A DNA stretch of 38,988 bases, taken from contig JAUQQL010000011.1 in the NCBI GenBank assembly GCA_030578315.1, positions 1 to 38,988 of the forward strand, in the 5' to 3' direction. A program made the translations under genes and the position numbers. The notes under the pieces are model-generated. The model was not told the DNA's origin. It ran no database searches and worked only from the letters and a program-made list of their open reading frames with translations. Positions 17,764 to 25,461 of this stretch are shown here, in pieces (positions within the stretch are counted from its first letter, which is position 1; each line of letters begins with the position of its first letter). This DNA comes from Thermodesulfobacteriota bacterium (GTDB taxonomy: Bacteria; Desulfobacterota; Thermodesulfobacteria; Thermodesulfobacteriales; Thermodesulfobacteriaceae).

Positions 17764-18744
17764 TTACTTTATTTGATGAGCTAGGTACTTTAAATAACTT
17801 AAAGTTGCTTTATAGTCTTTTTCAATTTCTGTAATTAACATTATAAGCTTATTTTTTTTAAAATCGAGATAAAGGATTTTGTTTTGCGAAAAAAAACTTA
17901 AAGGAAACTTAAAAGAAACTTCTGTAGAATGTTGACAAATTGGGGTTCTTGGTAGAATTGTAAGGTCATAGTTATTGTTACAGATCTTATTAAAAAACCA
18001 CTTAAGAATATGAAGAGGGGTTATTTTAATTTGAGAATTTTCGGAAACAGGTTTTATCTCCCCCAACTCCCAACGAAAAGAAGATATCTCTTCTGAAGAA
18101 AGATTAAAGTCAGAAACTGGGAAAAGTTGAGTAAAGTATGAGTTTTCAGGCAAATCTAAGTAGGCTAAAAATTCGCCACTTTTTAAGTCTACAACCACAG
18201 CACTAAATGACTTAGTTTCCTCAAATTTGTCACACAAATTTTTCTGAAGTTTCATATCCAAAGATATTCTAATCCAGTTTCCATCCTTCAAAACATCGTT
18301 AAAGATTTTTTCTAGGCCAGAAATACCGAAGTCATTAACTACTTCACCTATTAAAAACTTCGTACAAGGTTGCAAAATATCACGAACATAATAGCTTTCT
18401 ACAAAAACATTTTTTTCTTTTTTTAAAACTTCAACTTCTTTTAAATCTAATTTATCTGTAAGTAAAACCAGACCTTTTTTAGGGAGTTCTAGAAGAGAAG
18501 GAAGATATTTACTTACCGAAGGAGAAAGTTTTTGGCCAAAAAATCTGTCCTTAACCAGATAATAAGCTTTATAAAACTCGGCAGAAATGGCAATAGGTTC
18601 ATAATTTCTATCTAAAATTGCTCCTCTTTTAATTCCAGGGAAGTTAGTTTTTTCTTTAACTTTAGGTATAGCAAAGTTTGAAGCAAACAGTAACAAGAAA
18701 ACGAAAATAAAAGAAAAAAAACTAAATTTAAAGTTGGGTTTCAT
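17764..18744 (-). CDS. FtsI-position protein: truncated class B PBP lacking the transpeptidase core
   Basis: A 326-residue protein in the ftsI slot, against roughly 550-650 residues for FtsI. It keeps an N-terminal membrane anchor (about 5-25), the class B PBP start RGAILDRNYEPIAIS (40-54), the GLEKIFNDVLKDG box (143-155), the SLDMKLQ strand (161-167) and SAVVVDLKSGEFLAYLDLP (181-199). A later ITPLHIL (241-247) resembles the VTPLQLA helix of transpeptidases. Only about 40 residues separate the last two, where FtsI has well over 100. I find no SxxK, SxN or KTG motif. The frame is intact, overlaps ftsL by 4 bp and sits 6 bp before murE, so it looks like a maintained gene rather than random decay. 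It is predicted to be catalytically inert and perhaps a scaffold for FtsQ/FtsL. Confidence 0.75.
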   Translation of the reverse strand: MKPNFKFSFFSFIFVFLLLFASNFAIPKVKEKTNFPGIKRGAILDRNYEPIAISAEFYKAYYLVKDRFFGQKLSPSVSKYLPSLLELPKKGLVLLTDKLDLKEVEVLKKEKNVFVESYYVRDILQPCTKFLIGEVVNDFGISGLEKIFNDVLKDGNWIRISLDMKLQKNLCDKFEETKSFSAVVVDLKSGEFLAYLDLPENSYFTQLFPVSDFNLSSEEISSFRWELGEIKPVSENSQIKITPLHILKWFFNKICNNNYDLTILPRTPICQHSTEVSFKFPLSFFSQNKILYLDFKKNKLIMLITEIEKDYKATLSYLKYLAHQIK

Positions 18745-19103
18745 TTTTCTATCCTCAGATAATCCTCTTCTTGAGGAGGCCTCAATCCCAAACTTTTAGC
18801 CTTTTCTAAGAGTACATCTTGAGAAGTTAGCTTTTTGTATTCTTCATTAAGCTGTTTATTTTCTTCCTCTAAAGCTTTTCTTTCTACCTTATATCTAAAA
18901 AACACATAACCTTTATAACCTGCTGCTGCTAAAGAAATTAAATTTAAAAAAATAAGCCCCAAAACTAAAATTTTTATCAAAATTTCCTTTAAAAATTCCT
19001 TCAAAAGAAAAGGAGAGGTTTTTTCGGAGATAGTTTCTTTTTCAGTTTTTGAATAAGTATAAAGTGTAGAAGGTTTGTAAATCATGTATTTTTGAGTTTT
19101 CAT
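18741..19103 (-). CDS. ftsL: Cell division protein FtsL
   Basis: A 120-residue bitopic protein with a cytoplasmic N-terminus of about 40 residues and one transmembrane segment (about 43-64). A coiled-coil region rich in Glu/Lys/Leu (about 72-100) follows, then the short conserved tail AKSLGLRPPQEED typical of FtsL/DivIC proteins. FtsL pairs with FtsB/DivIC and FtsQ to regulate septal peptidoglycan synthesis. The assignment combines topology, tail motif and position between rsmH and the ftsI slot; it overlaps both neighbours by 4 bp. Confidence 0.85.
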   Translation of the reverse strand: MKTQKYMIYKPSTLYTYSKTEKETISEKTSPFLLKEFLKEILIKILVLGLIFLNLISLAAAGYKGYVFFRYKVERKALEEENKQLNEEYKKLTSQDVLLEKAKSLGLRPPQEEDYLRIEK

Positions 19104-19981
19104 AGCCTTTCCACTACTCTCATTTTAGCACTACGAGAACGAGGGTTTTTTCTTACTTCTATTAAATTAGGTATTAGAGGTTTTTTAGTAAGTACCTTCA
19201 ATCTTTTATCTGACTTAAAGGCATTCTTAACCAGTCTATCTTCTAAAGAATGAAAGGAAATAATAATTAATCTACCTCCAGATTTCAAAATGTCTGGAAA
19301 GTTTTTCAAAGCTTCTTCCAAATTTTCTAACTCTTTGTTTACTTCCATTCTTAAACTTTGAAAAACTACTGGTAAAATCTGAGCATACCTTTTAGGAGAA
19401 GAAAAAATTTCTTTTACTAAAGATACAAGTTCAAAAGTTGTTTCAATCGGTTTTATTTTTCTCTTTTCTAAAATTTTTTTCGTTAAGATTTCAGCTTTCG
19501 GAACCTCTCCTTTTTTAAAAATTTTTACCAATTCCTCATAAGAATATAAGTTTAGAATTTCTTTAGCCGTAAGCTTTAAACCTAGATTCATTCTCATATC
19601 TAGAGGTTCATTTTTTTGATAAGAAAAACCCCTTCCCGAACCTTCTAAAAGAAAAGAGGAAAGTCCCAAATCTAGTAGAATTCCGTCAGCTAAAATTCCT
19701 TCTTTTTGAAGAACTTCTTTAGCAAAAATAAAGTTTTGGTTATAAAGTCTGACCCTGTCAGCATGTTTAGCAAGTCTTTGAGAGGCTAATTTATAAGAAT
19801 CTTCATTCCATTCAAATCCATAAAGGAAACACTCTTTATTACTTTCCAAAATAGCTAAACTATGACCACCTAATCCCACAGTAGCATCCACATAAATTTT
19901 TTTACCCTTTTCTTCCACTTTCAACCACTTTAAAACCTCCTCTAACAAAACAGGTTCATGATGAAATAAGTTTTTCTCCAT
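19100..19981 (-). CDS. rsmH: 16S rRNA (cytosine(1402)-N(4))-methyltransferase RsmH
   Basis: A 293-residue class I SAM methyltransferase (formerly MraW) that modifies C1402 in the ribosomal P site. It begins FHHEPVLLEEVL, has the SAM-binding VDATVGLGGHSLAIL, the LLDLGLSSFLL motif, RGFSY and DMRMN, then FQSLRMEVN and IISFHSLEDR near the C-terminus. All are diagnostic. Start ATG at 19981; it overlaps the end of mraZ by 26 bp. Confidence 0.98.
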   Translation of the reverse strand: MEKNLFHHEPVLLEEVLKWLKVEEKGKKIYVDATVGLGGHSLAILESNKECFLYGFEWNEDSYKLASQRLAKHADRVRLYNQNFIFAKEVLQKEGILADGILLDLGLSSFLLEGSGRGFSYQKNEPLDMRMNLGLKLTAKEILNLYSYEELVKIFKKGEVPKAEILTKKILEKRKIKPIETTFELVSLVKEIFSSPKRYAQILPVVFQSLRMEVNKELENLEEALKNFPDILKSGGRLIIISFHSLEDRLVKNAFKSDKRLKVLTKKPLIPNLIEVRKNPRSRSAKMRVVERL

Positions 19982-20420
19982 TTAAATAAGAAGTAACATA
20001 CTTAAGTAACTTATCAAATTTTTCTTTAGTTTCACTAAATTCTTTTTCTAAGAGTTTAGGATTCCAAATCTCAAAATGATTAAGCATTCCCACCAATACT
20101 ACCTCCTTTTCCAATTTAATTTCTTCTCTTAAAGATTGAGGAATTAAAAGTCTTCCTTGTTTATCAAGCAGACATTCTTCTGCCGCACCCCAAAAGTATC
20201 TAATATATCGCCTTACCTCAAAAACTTCCCAAGGAAGATTTAAAAGTTTTACTTCTATCTTTTTCCACTCTTCTAAAGGATAAACAACTAAGTAATCTGG
20301 AAAATTAGTAATAATCAGGTTTTCACTTTCATATTTAACTCTTAAAATTTCTCTAAATTTAGTAGGAAGAACTATCCTTCCCTTCTCATCTAAAGTATGC
20401 TTATATTTACCTCTAAACAC
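19956..20420 (-). CDS. mraZ: Transcriptional regulator MraZ
   Basis: A 154-residue protein with two SpoVT/AbrB-like units, DEKGRIVLPTKFRE and DKQGRLLIPQSLREE, each carrying the GRxxxP-type core. MraZ binds direct repeats upstream of its own gene and represses the dcw operon. I chose the GTG at 20420, giving VFRGKYKHTLDEKG, because MraZ proteins almost always begin M-FRG. An in-frame GTG at 20450 would add 10 unconserved residues and lies upstream of the predicted transcription start. The chosen GTG sits within the fourth repeat of the operator. The ribosome-binding site is weak (GGAAG). Confidence 0.93.
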   Translation of the reverse strand: MFRGKYKHTLDEKGRIVLPTKFREILRVKYESENLIITNFPDYLVVYPLEEWKKIEVKLLNLPWEVFEVRRYIRYFWGAAEECLLDKQGRLLIPQSLREEIKLEKEVVLVGMLNHFEIWNPKLLEKEFSETKEKFDKLLKYVTSYLNGEKLISS

Positions 20421-20451
20421 TATCTTCCACTTTTTGCCACTATATACCACT
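20417..20451 (-). promoter_or_regulatory. Putative MraZ operator: four direct repeats with 10-bp period
   Basis: On the minus strand the pentamer AGTGG occurs at 20451-20447, 20441-20437 and 20431-20427, with AGTGT at 20421-20417, an exact 10-bp period with 5-bp spacers. Known MraZ sites in E. coli and Mollicutes are short G-rich direct repeats (TGGGN, AAAGTG-type) in the same register upstream of mraZ. The array covers the predicted transcription start and the GTG start codon of mraZ, a position fit for autorepression. Confidence 0.75.
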
Positions 20452-20453
20452 AA

Positions 20454-20482
20454 AACTTATTAAAGAATTTTTGAAAAGTCAA
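20454..20482 (-). promoter_or_regulatory. Putative sigma-70-type promoter of the mraZ/dcw operon
   Basis: On the minus strand a TTGACT box (20482-20477) is followed after exactly 17 bp by TAAGTT (20459-20454). The -35 is good and the -10 weak. The repeats of the MraZ operator begin 2 bp downstream, so the start would fall inside the first repeat. The next upstream gene on this strand is a relic, so this is the only obvious promoter for the ~16-kb operon. Confidence 0.5.
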
Positions 20483-20729
20483 GAGGTTGTGTGAAGATTG
20501 TTGTTATTTAACTTTTAAAAAGTTAAAACAATAATTTAAAAAATTGTCTAAACCGCCAATACATTCTAAAATCGTTTTTGTTATAAGATTTTGTCCTGAC
20601 CGAGCCTTTTCTCTTGAGAGCAATGATGTGGTATTGAAAATCCTTGGAGTGCCAGAATTTTTAATATTAGTTTCCCAGGCAAATAAATCGAAGATGTAGT
20701 TATTTTTAATTAACAGTAGCATCTTTGCA

Positions 20730-21115
20730 GAAAATTTAGCCTTATATAAAAAGGTATAAGAAAAAGAGAGTAAAGTAGAACCAAAAGTTCCAAAGATTAA
20801 GGGGATGACTAAGCCATTAAAGATAGGATCAAATAAAATAACCAAGGAGGTCTACTACTACACCAATTGTGGTAAGAAGGATAGGTCTAGTTCTAACTGC
20901 TGCGGCCTCGATTGTAGCCAGCTAAAGAGGTAGCCTGCTTTTGTATCTTTGTTTAGCAAAATCTACTATCATAATGAAAGTACGTATAATTAGGATATAA
21001 GAAGCAAAAACTAAAACCTAAGGGAGATTTCCTGCTAAGGTTATCTTGTATTTTGCTCTTTGAGCTTTTATTTCCTCTTCTAGGGCTTTTAAGTCAGCCC
21101 AAAGTTTAATAGTAA
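20730..21115 (-). pseudogene. Relic of an RND-family efflux pump (C-terminal membrane part)
   Basis: Conceptual translation of the minus strand gives pieces of an RND permease in order. They are FIMIVDFAKQRY (from about 20981), ATIEAAAVRTRPILLTT (about 20918 down), then after a frame change near 20850 LFDPIFNGLVIPLIFGT and STLLSF. This is the conserved RND sequence VDFA..., AA..R.RPILLTT, DPIFxGL...IFG, STLL around the last transmembrane helices. In-frame stops lie at 20922-20924 and 21018-21020. The 5' bulk of the gene is gone, so it is not functional. Confidence 0.7.
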
Positions 21116-21351
21116 ACTTTGTTTTTAAAATTAATTTTACTTTCTGGATCGTTGAACCTCTTTATTTCAAAATCCCTTGAATTAAAGCCTTGCTGATTAA
21201 GTTTGAAGGAGAAAAACATAAATTGGAAGATTACTTTTTATAAAAGTCTTTTTAAATTTCAGCCTTTTAATAATAAACACTTTTAATTAAGCTTATAGTT
21301 GACTAATGTTTTCGCTACTTTTAGATATTTTTTGATACTTATGTAGGTATT

Positions 21352-21380
21352 TTGACTTTCTATAATTTTGGGATTATAAT
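21352..21380 (+). promoter_or_regulatory. Putative sigma-70 promoter of wzm-wzt
   Basis: TTGACT (21352-21357), a 17-bp spacer and a perfect TATAAT (21375-21380). The predicted transcription start, around 21387, lies about 20 nt before the wzm ATG. This is one of the best promoter matches in the window. Confidence 0.65.
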
Positions 21381-21406
21381 TAATAATTTAATTAAAAAAT
21401 GTTTTT

Positions 21407-22180
21407 ATGTGTAAAAGTCATCAATTAAAGTATTACATAGACCTTATTCAAGTTCTGACTTTAAAAGAAATTAAAATAAGATACAAAAATAGTTTTTTAG
21501 GTTATTTTTGGTCTGTTTTACATCCATTAACTTTTGCTCTGATTTTTTATTTTGCTTTTAAATTTGTTCTAAAAATTCCTATCGAAAATTACACTCTTTT
21601 TTTAATTACAGGGCTTTTTCCTTGGCAGTGGATAACTAATTCTATTTGTGGAGGAACAGGATATCTTTTAGGCAATGCTTCTTTAATTAAAAAAGTAACC
21701 TTTCCAAAATACCTTATTTTGCTTAGTTTAGTTTTACACGATGGTTTTCATTTTTTAATTTCTCTTCCTGTGATTTTTGGTTTTTTAATTTTTTATCACT
21801 ATCCTATTTACCTATCTTGTATTTATGGAATTTTATTACTTACAGGTTCGCAATTTTTTATAATTTATGGAATAACCCTTTTGGTTTCTTCTGTTAACCT
21901 TTTTTTTAGAGACCTTGAAAGATTGGTTTCTCTTGGTTTGACCATTATTTTTTATGCAACTCCTATAATTTACGATTTATCTTTTGTTCCCCAAATTTAT
22001 CAAAAATATTTTTTATTTAACCCTTTTTACTCTCTAATTGAAAATTGGAGAAATCTTTTTTTAAAAGGCTTTATAGATTGGAAACTTTATTTTTTATCCT
22101 TATTCTATGCGGGGCTATTTTTTTTAATAGGTTTTTTGGTTTTTAAAAAGCTATCGTGGAGATTTGCAGAAGTTGTATGA
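21407..22180 (+). CDS. wzm: ABC-2 type polysaccharide export permease (Wzm/KpsM-like)
   Basis: A 257-residue polytopic permease. It opens with a cytoplasmic amphipathic stretch VLTLKEIKIRYKNSFLGYFW, the family hallmark preceding the first helix, and then shows about six hydrophobic segments. GLFPWQW and the LFFRDLERLV cytoplasmic region are typical of O-antigen/teichoic acid exporters. It exports a lipid-linked polysaccharide across the inner membrane with the ATPase encoded next, whose ATG overlaps this stop (ATGA). No clear ribosome-binding site precedes the ATG. No glycosyltransferase gene is adjacent. Confidence 0.88.
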   Translation: MCKSHQLKYYIDLIQVLTLKEIKIRYKNSFLGYFWSVLHPLTFALIFYFAFKFVLKIPIENYTLFLITGLFPWQWITNSICGGTGYLLGNASLIKKVTFPKYLILLSLVLHDGFHFLISLPVIFGFLIFYHYPIYLSCIYGILLLTGSQFFIIYGITLLVSSVNLFFRDLERLVSLGLTIIFYATPIIYDLSFVPQIYQKYFLFNPFYSLIENWRNLFLKGFIDWKLYFLSLFYAGLFFLIGFLVFKKLSWRFAEVV

Positions 22181-22905
22181 AAGAAGTAGTGATAACTTTT
22201 GAAAATGTTACTAAAAGCTATCCTATTTATACTCACATAACTTCAGGTTTTAAAAATTTTGTACTTAGATTTCGTGAAGTTTGGAACAATTCAAAAAAAA
22301 GATTTATAGCTTTAAAAGAAATTTCTTTTGAAATTTATAAAGGGGAGTGTTTTGGAATAATAGGAAAAAATGGAGTAGGAAAAAGTACTCTTCTTGGGCT
22401 CATTGCAGGAGTTTTAAAACCGGATACAGGTAAAATTACAGTTAAGGGGAAAGTAGCCTCTCTTCTTGAACTTGGTGCAGGTTTTCATCCGGAACTTACC
22501 GGAAGAGAAAACATAATTTTAAATGGGGTCATTTTGGGAATGACTAAAAAAGAAGTTATGAAAAAAATGGACAGAATAATAGAATTTTCAGAATTAGGAG
22601 AATACATAGATCAGCCAGTTAAAACTTACTCTTCAGGTATGCTTGCTAGATTGGGATTTTCTATAATCGCCTATCTAGATTTTGAAATACTTTTAGTGGA
22701 CGAAATTTTAGCAGTAGGAGATATTAATTTTCAAAAAAAATGTAGAGAAAAATTTCAAGAATTTAAAAAAAAGAAAGTTACTATAGTTTTAGTAAGCCAC
22801 AATTTATATGAAGTTATCTCTTTGTGTGACCGTGTTATGTGGTTAGAAAATCACAGAATTAAAGAAATTGGAAAAGCTGAGGAAATAGTTCAAAATTTTC
22901 AATAA
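22177..22905 (+). CDS. wzt: ABC transporter ATPase for polysaccharide export (Wzt-like, without C-terminal binding domain)
   Basis: A 242-residue ATPase of the O-antigen/teichoic acid exporter group. Walker A is GKNGVGKST (63-71), followed by the group-typical GFHPELTGRENI. The ABC signature is YSSGM, Walker B is ILLVDEILAVGD, and the switch His is in LVSHN. The N-terminus NVTKSYPIY with an insertion before Walker A is typical of the group. It ends after the nucleotide domain, so there is no carbohydrate-binding Wzt-C domain; export is then probably of the KpsT/TagH-like kind. I chose the ATG at 22177, overlapping the wzm stop, over an in-frame start at 22156. Confidence 0.9.
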   Translation: MKEVVITFENVTKSYPIYTHITSGFKNFVLRFREVWNNSKKRFIALKEISFEIYKGECFGIIGKNGVGKSTLLGLIAGVLKPDTGKITVKGKVASLLELGAGFHPELTGRENIILNGVILGMTKKEVMKKMDRIIEFSELGEYIDQPVKTYSSGMLARLGFSIIAYLDFEILLVDEILAVGDINFQKKCREKFQEFKKKKVTIVLVSHNLYEVISLCDRVMWLENHRIKEIGKAEEIVQNFQ

Positions 22906-22960
22906 TTTAACGAAGTTTAAAGTGTTTTAAAAAATACTATTTTTTTAAAAAAAGTAAAAA

Positions 22961-23827
22961 TCAAATTTTTTGTTTCTTTAACAATTCGTCTATTGTTTCT
23001 AAACTAATTAAGTATTTTTGGCGACAAAAATGACAAATAACCTCTATAGGTTTTCCTTTTCTTAAAATATCTTCCAACTCGGTTTTTCCTAAAGCAATAA
23101 GCATATTTTTTACCCTTTCCATATTGCAAGTACATTTATAAGCTAAAGGTCTTTTTTCTAAAATTTCTAAATCTTCAAATATTTCTTCTAAAATTTTTTC
23201 AGGTGTGTAACCTTTAAACAAAAGCTGTGTAATGTAAGGAAGTTTTTGAATTTTTTTTTCAATTCTTTGTACTTCTTCTTCCTTAGCTTCTGGAAGTTTT
23301 TGGATTAAAAAACCACCTGCAGCTAAAATACTACCATCTGTATCTACAAGCACTCCCAAGGATACTGCTGAAGGAATTTGTTCCGAAACAGTAAGGTAGT
23401 AAGCTAAGTCTTCAGCAATTTCTCCAGAAACAAGTTGAGTTGAACTTTGATAAACTTCTTTTAATCCTAAATCTTTTACAACCGAGATGTAACCTTTTTT
23501 ACCTACAGCCTTTCCTACAGGCAGTTTTTTATTTTCAGGTTTTAAGTAAACCTGAGGATTTCTTACAGTTCCTCTAAGATTTCCTTCGCAGTCTCCTTCT
23601 ACTAGTATTTCTCCTAATGGGCCTCCTCCATTTATTTGAAGTAATACCTTTCCTATCTTTAAATCTCCTGAAATAAGAGCTACTCCAGCTAAAGCTCTTC
23701 CAAGAGCTGCTGAGGCTACAGGACTCAATTTTTGGATTTTTCTTACAGTTTCTACTATATCTTTACATTCCACAGCAAAAGCTCTAAACTTTTTAGATTG
23801 AGGTACAGCTTTAACCAAATAAGCCAT
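22961..23827 (-). CDS. hslO: Redox-regulated chaperone Hsp33
   Basis: A 288-residue Hsp33. The N-terminal domain has the RALAGVALISGDLK region and GGGPLGEILVEGD. The C-terminal zinc switch is CTC near 232-234 and CHFC near 265-268, the complete CxC/CxxC set. Under oxidative unfolding the zinc is released and the protein becomes a holdase. It is last in a minus-strand run after pyrD (7 bp gap). Its presence fits an anaerobe that meets oxidants, though this is inference. Confidence 0.96.
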   Translation of the reverse strand: MAYLVKAVPQSKKFRAFAVECKDIVETVRKIQKLSPVASAALGRALAGVALISGDLKIGKVLLQINGGGPLGEILVEGDCEGNLRGTVRNPQVYLKPENKKLPVGKAVGKKGYISVVKDLGLKEVYQSSTQLVSGEIAEDLAYYLTVSEQIPSAVSLGVLVDTDGSILAAGGFLIQKLPEAKEEEVQRIEKKIQKLPYITQLLFKGYTPEKILEEIFEDLEILEKRPLAYKCTCNMERVKNMLIALGKTELEDILRKGKPIEVICHFCRQKYLISLETIDELLKKQKI

Positions 23828-23834
23828 AAAAAAA

Positions 23835-24695
23835 TTAACCTATGTGGATATTTTCTAATTCTTTCATAATGATGCTTACGCTCTTAGGATTAATGAGATT
23901 AGCAGTTCCTATTTGAACAGCTTTAGCTCCACAAAATAAGTATTCTAAAACATCTTTTCCTGTAATTATACCTCCACACCCTATAATAGGAAGGGTAAGT
24001 TTTTGAGAGAGTTCCCAGACTAACCGCAAAGTTATCGGTTTTATAGCTGGTCCGGAAAGTCCACCTTTTAAAATTTTTAAAGGATTTAAATTTAAAACTT
24101 TTAAAGCTGGATAAGTATTGGCAACTACTAAAGCATCACTACCTGCTTTTTTACAATTTTCAGCTACTTCAAAAACTGGACCAAATGGAGAAAGTTTAAC
24201 CGCCAAAAAATCATCCCAGACTTTTCTAACTTTAGTTACTAACTCCCTTACAAGTTTAGGACTTTCAGAAAAAAGTATTCCTCCTTTTTCTACATTAGGA
24301 CAAGAAATATTAAGTTCAAGTCCTGAAACTTCTCCCTTAAGTTCCTTTGCTAAGATAACAAAATCTTCTATACTTTCTCCATACAAATTTACAATTACCG
24401 GAACTCCATAAGCTTTTATTACACCAAGATATTTAGTTTTGAAATCCTTTATTCCTGGATTTTCAAGCCCTATAAAGTTAATAAGTCCACAAGGAACTTC
24501 AGAAATTCTTGGAGGGGGATTTCCTTCCCTGGGCTTTAAAGAAATACCTTTAGTAACTAAAGCTCCTATTGAAGTTTTGATTTCTTCTAAACTTAAAAAC
24601 TTATTCAAATTTTCTCCCCATCCCCAAGTGCCTGAAGCAAGCATCAAAGGAGATTTTAAGTTTAAATTTCTTAAATTAAGAAAAAAATTTTTCAA
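23835..24695 (-). CDS. pyrD: Dihydroorotate dehydrogenase B, catalytic subunit PyrD
   Basis: A class 1B dihydroorotate dehydrogenase of about 286 residues, oxidising dihydroorotate to orotate with FMN. It shows LKSPLMLASGTWG at the N-terminus, GLENPGI, the active-site cysteine in ELNISCPNVEKGG, KLSPFG and the FMN-phosphate loop GCGGIITGKDVLEYL. Class 1B enzymes pass electrons to NAD through PyrK, encoded just upstream with overlapping ends. I prefer the TTG at 24695 because the only ribosome-binding-like GAGG is 6 nt before it and abuts the alternative TTG at 24701. The start is not certain. Confidence 0.92.
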   Translation of the reverse strand: MKNFFLNLRNLNLKSPLMLASGTWGWGENLNKFLSLEEIKTSIGALVTKGISLKPREGNPPPRISEVPCGLINFIGLENPGIKDFKTKYLGVIKAYGVPVIVNLYGESIEDFVILAKELKGEVSGLELNISCPNVEKGGILFSESPKLVRELVTKVRKVWDDFLAVKLSPFGPVFEVAENCKKAGSDALVVANTYPALKVLNLNPLKILKGGLSGPAIKPITLRLVWELSQKLTLPIIGCGGIITGKDVLEYLFCGAKAVQIGTANLINPKSVSIIMKELENIHIG

Positions 24696-25455
24696 AGTCA
24701 ACCTCGTCTGCTAAAAAAGTAGGTCCATCAACACAAAGATAAGAATAACCACCCTTTTTTAAAGGAATCACACAACCTTTACAAAATCCTGTTCCACAGG
24801 CTAAAAAAGTTTCTAAAACTAAAAATGTTTTTAATTGATGTTTTTTAGCAATTTCTAAAATACTTTTAAGCATAAGAGGCGGTCCGCAAGCTAGAAGAAC
24901 AAGAGAAGAAGCTTTTGATTTTTTATTGTTAAGTTCTTCTTCCAACACCTGAGTAACTAGTCCCTTTTTTCCGTAGGACCCGTCTTCAGTAACTAAAATA
25001 AGAGGTACTCCAAATTTTTCGTAGAAAAAAAGTCTTACCAGCTCTTCTTTAGTTTTTGCTCCATAAAATATTTTTAAAGGAAAGTTATTAGTCTTTTGAA
25101 GTAAATATCCAAAACCTGCAATTCCTGCTCCACCGGCGCAAATAAGATAAGGTTCTTTTATTTCTGGAAATGGTTTACCTAAGGGACCTATAATTTCAAG
25201 TTCTTCTCCAGGTAAAATCTTACTCAAAAGTTGAGTTCCCTTTCCAACTACACGATAAAGAACCAAAAGTTTGTCCTTCTCTACAGCATGAATAGTAAAA
25301 GGTCTTGGAATAAGAGGATCAAAATTTAAACTAATTCTAATTTTAAGAAATTGCCCAGGTAGAAAACTTTTAATAAAGTTTTTGTCTAATTTTAACCCTA
25401 AAAGATAATATTCTCCTCCCTCTTTCTGGTTAAATGCTACTTTAGCTTTCAACAT
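24676..25455 (-). CDS. pyrK: Dihydroorotate dehydrogenase B electron-transfer subunit PyrK
   Basis: A 259-residue ferredoxin-reductase-like subunit. The FAD-binding motif is RPFTIH, the NAD site is AGGAGIAGFGY, and LLACGPPLML lies in the NAD domain. The C-terminal [2Fe-2S] ligands are the cysteines in ACGTGFCKGCVIP and, further on, YLCVDG. It forms the (PyrD-PyrK)2 complex that sends electrons from dihydroorotate to NAD. The 3' end overlaps pyrD. Confidence 0.94.
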   Translation of the reverse strand: MLKAKVAFNQKEGGEYYLLGLKLDKNFIKSFLPGQFLKIRISLNFDPLIPRPFTIHAVEKDKLLVLYRVVGKGTQLLSKILPGEELEIIGPLGKPFPEIKEPYLICAGGAGIAGFGYLLQKTNNFPLKIFYGAKTKEELVRLFFYEKFGVPLILVTEDGSYGKKGLVTQVLEEELNNKKSKASSLVLLACGPPLMLKSILEIAKKHQLKTFLVLETFLACGTGFCKGCVIPLKKGGYSYLCVDGPTFLADEVDFEKFFS

Positions 25456-25461
25456 AATTAG

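Larger units (their letters stand above)
20460..21406. other. Long non-coding/decayed region between the dcw and wzm units
   Basis: About 950 bp without an intact gene I can recognise. It holds the dcw promoter at its left end, an RND pump relic on the minus strand (about 20730-21115), and the wzm promoter at its right end. An unassigned frame of about 55 codons runs on the plus strand at 20535-20702. The minus-strand frame 20504-20845 is open only because the relic runs into unrelated sequence. No tRNA, CRISPR or insertion-sequence ends were seen. Confidence 0.7.

Noticed and set aside
20504-20845. Open frame of 113 codons on the minus strand upstream of mraZ as a real gene
   Set aside because: Its first 35 or so residues are the end of the RND relic after a frameshift; the rest has no recognisable feature and there is no ribosome-binding site.
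20461-21350. Insertion sequence or integrated element in the dcw-wzm gap
   Set aside because: I found no terminal inverted repeats, target duplications or convincing transposase, only the RND relic and unassigned sequence.
22920-22960. A/T-rich inverted repeat between wzt and hslO as a bidirectional terminator
   Set aside because: The stem is almost only A-T with no proper loop, and such runs are everywhere in this AT-rich sequence.
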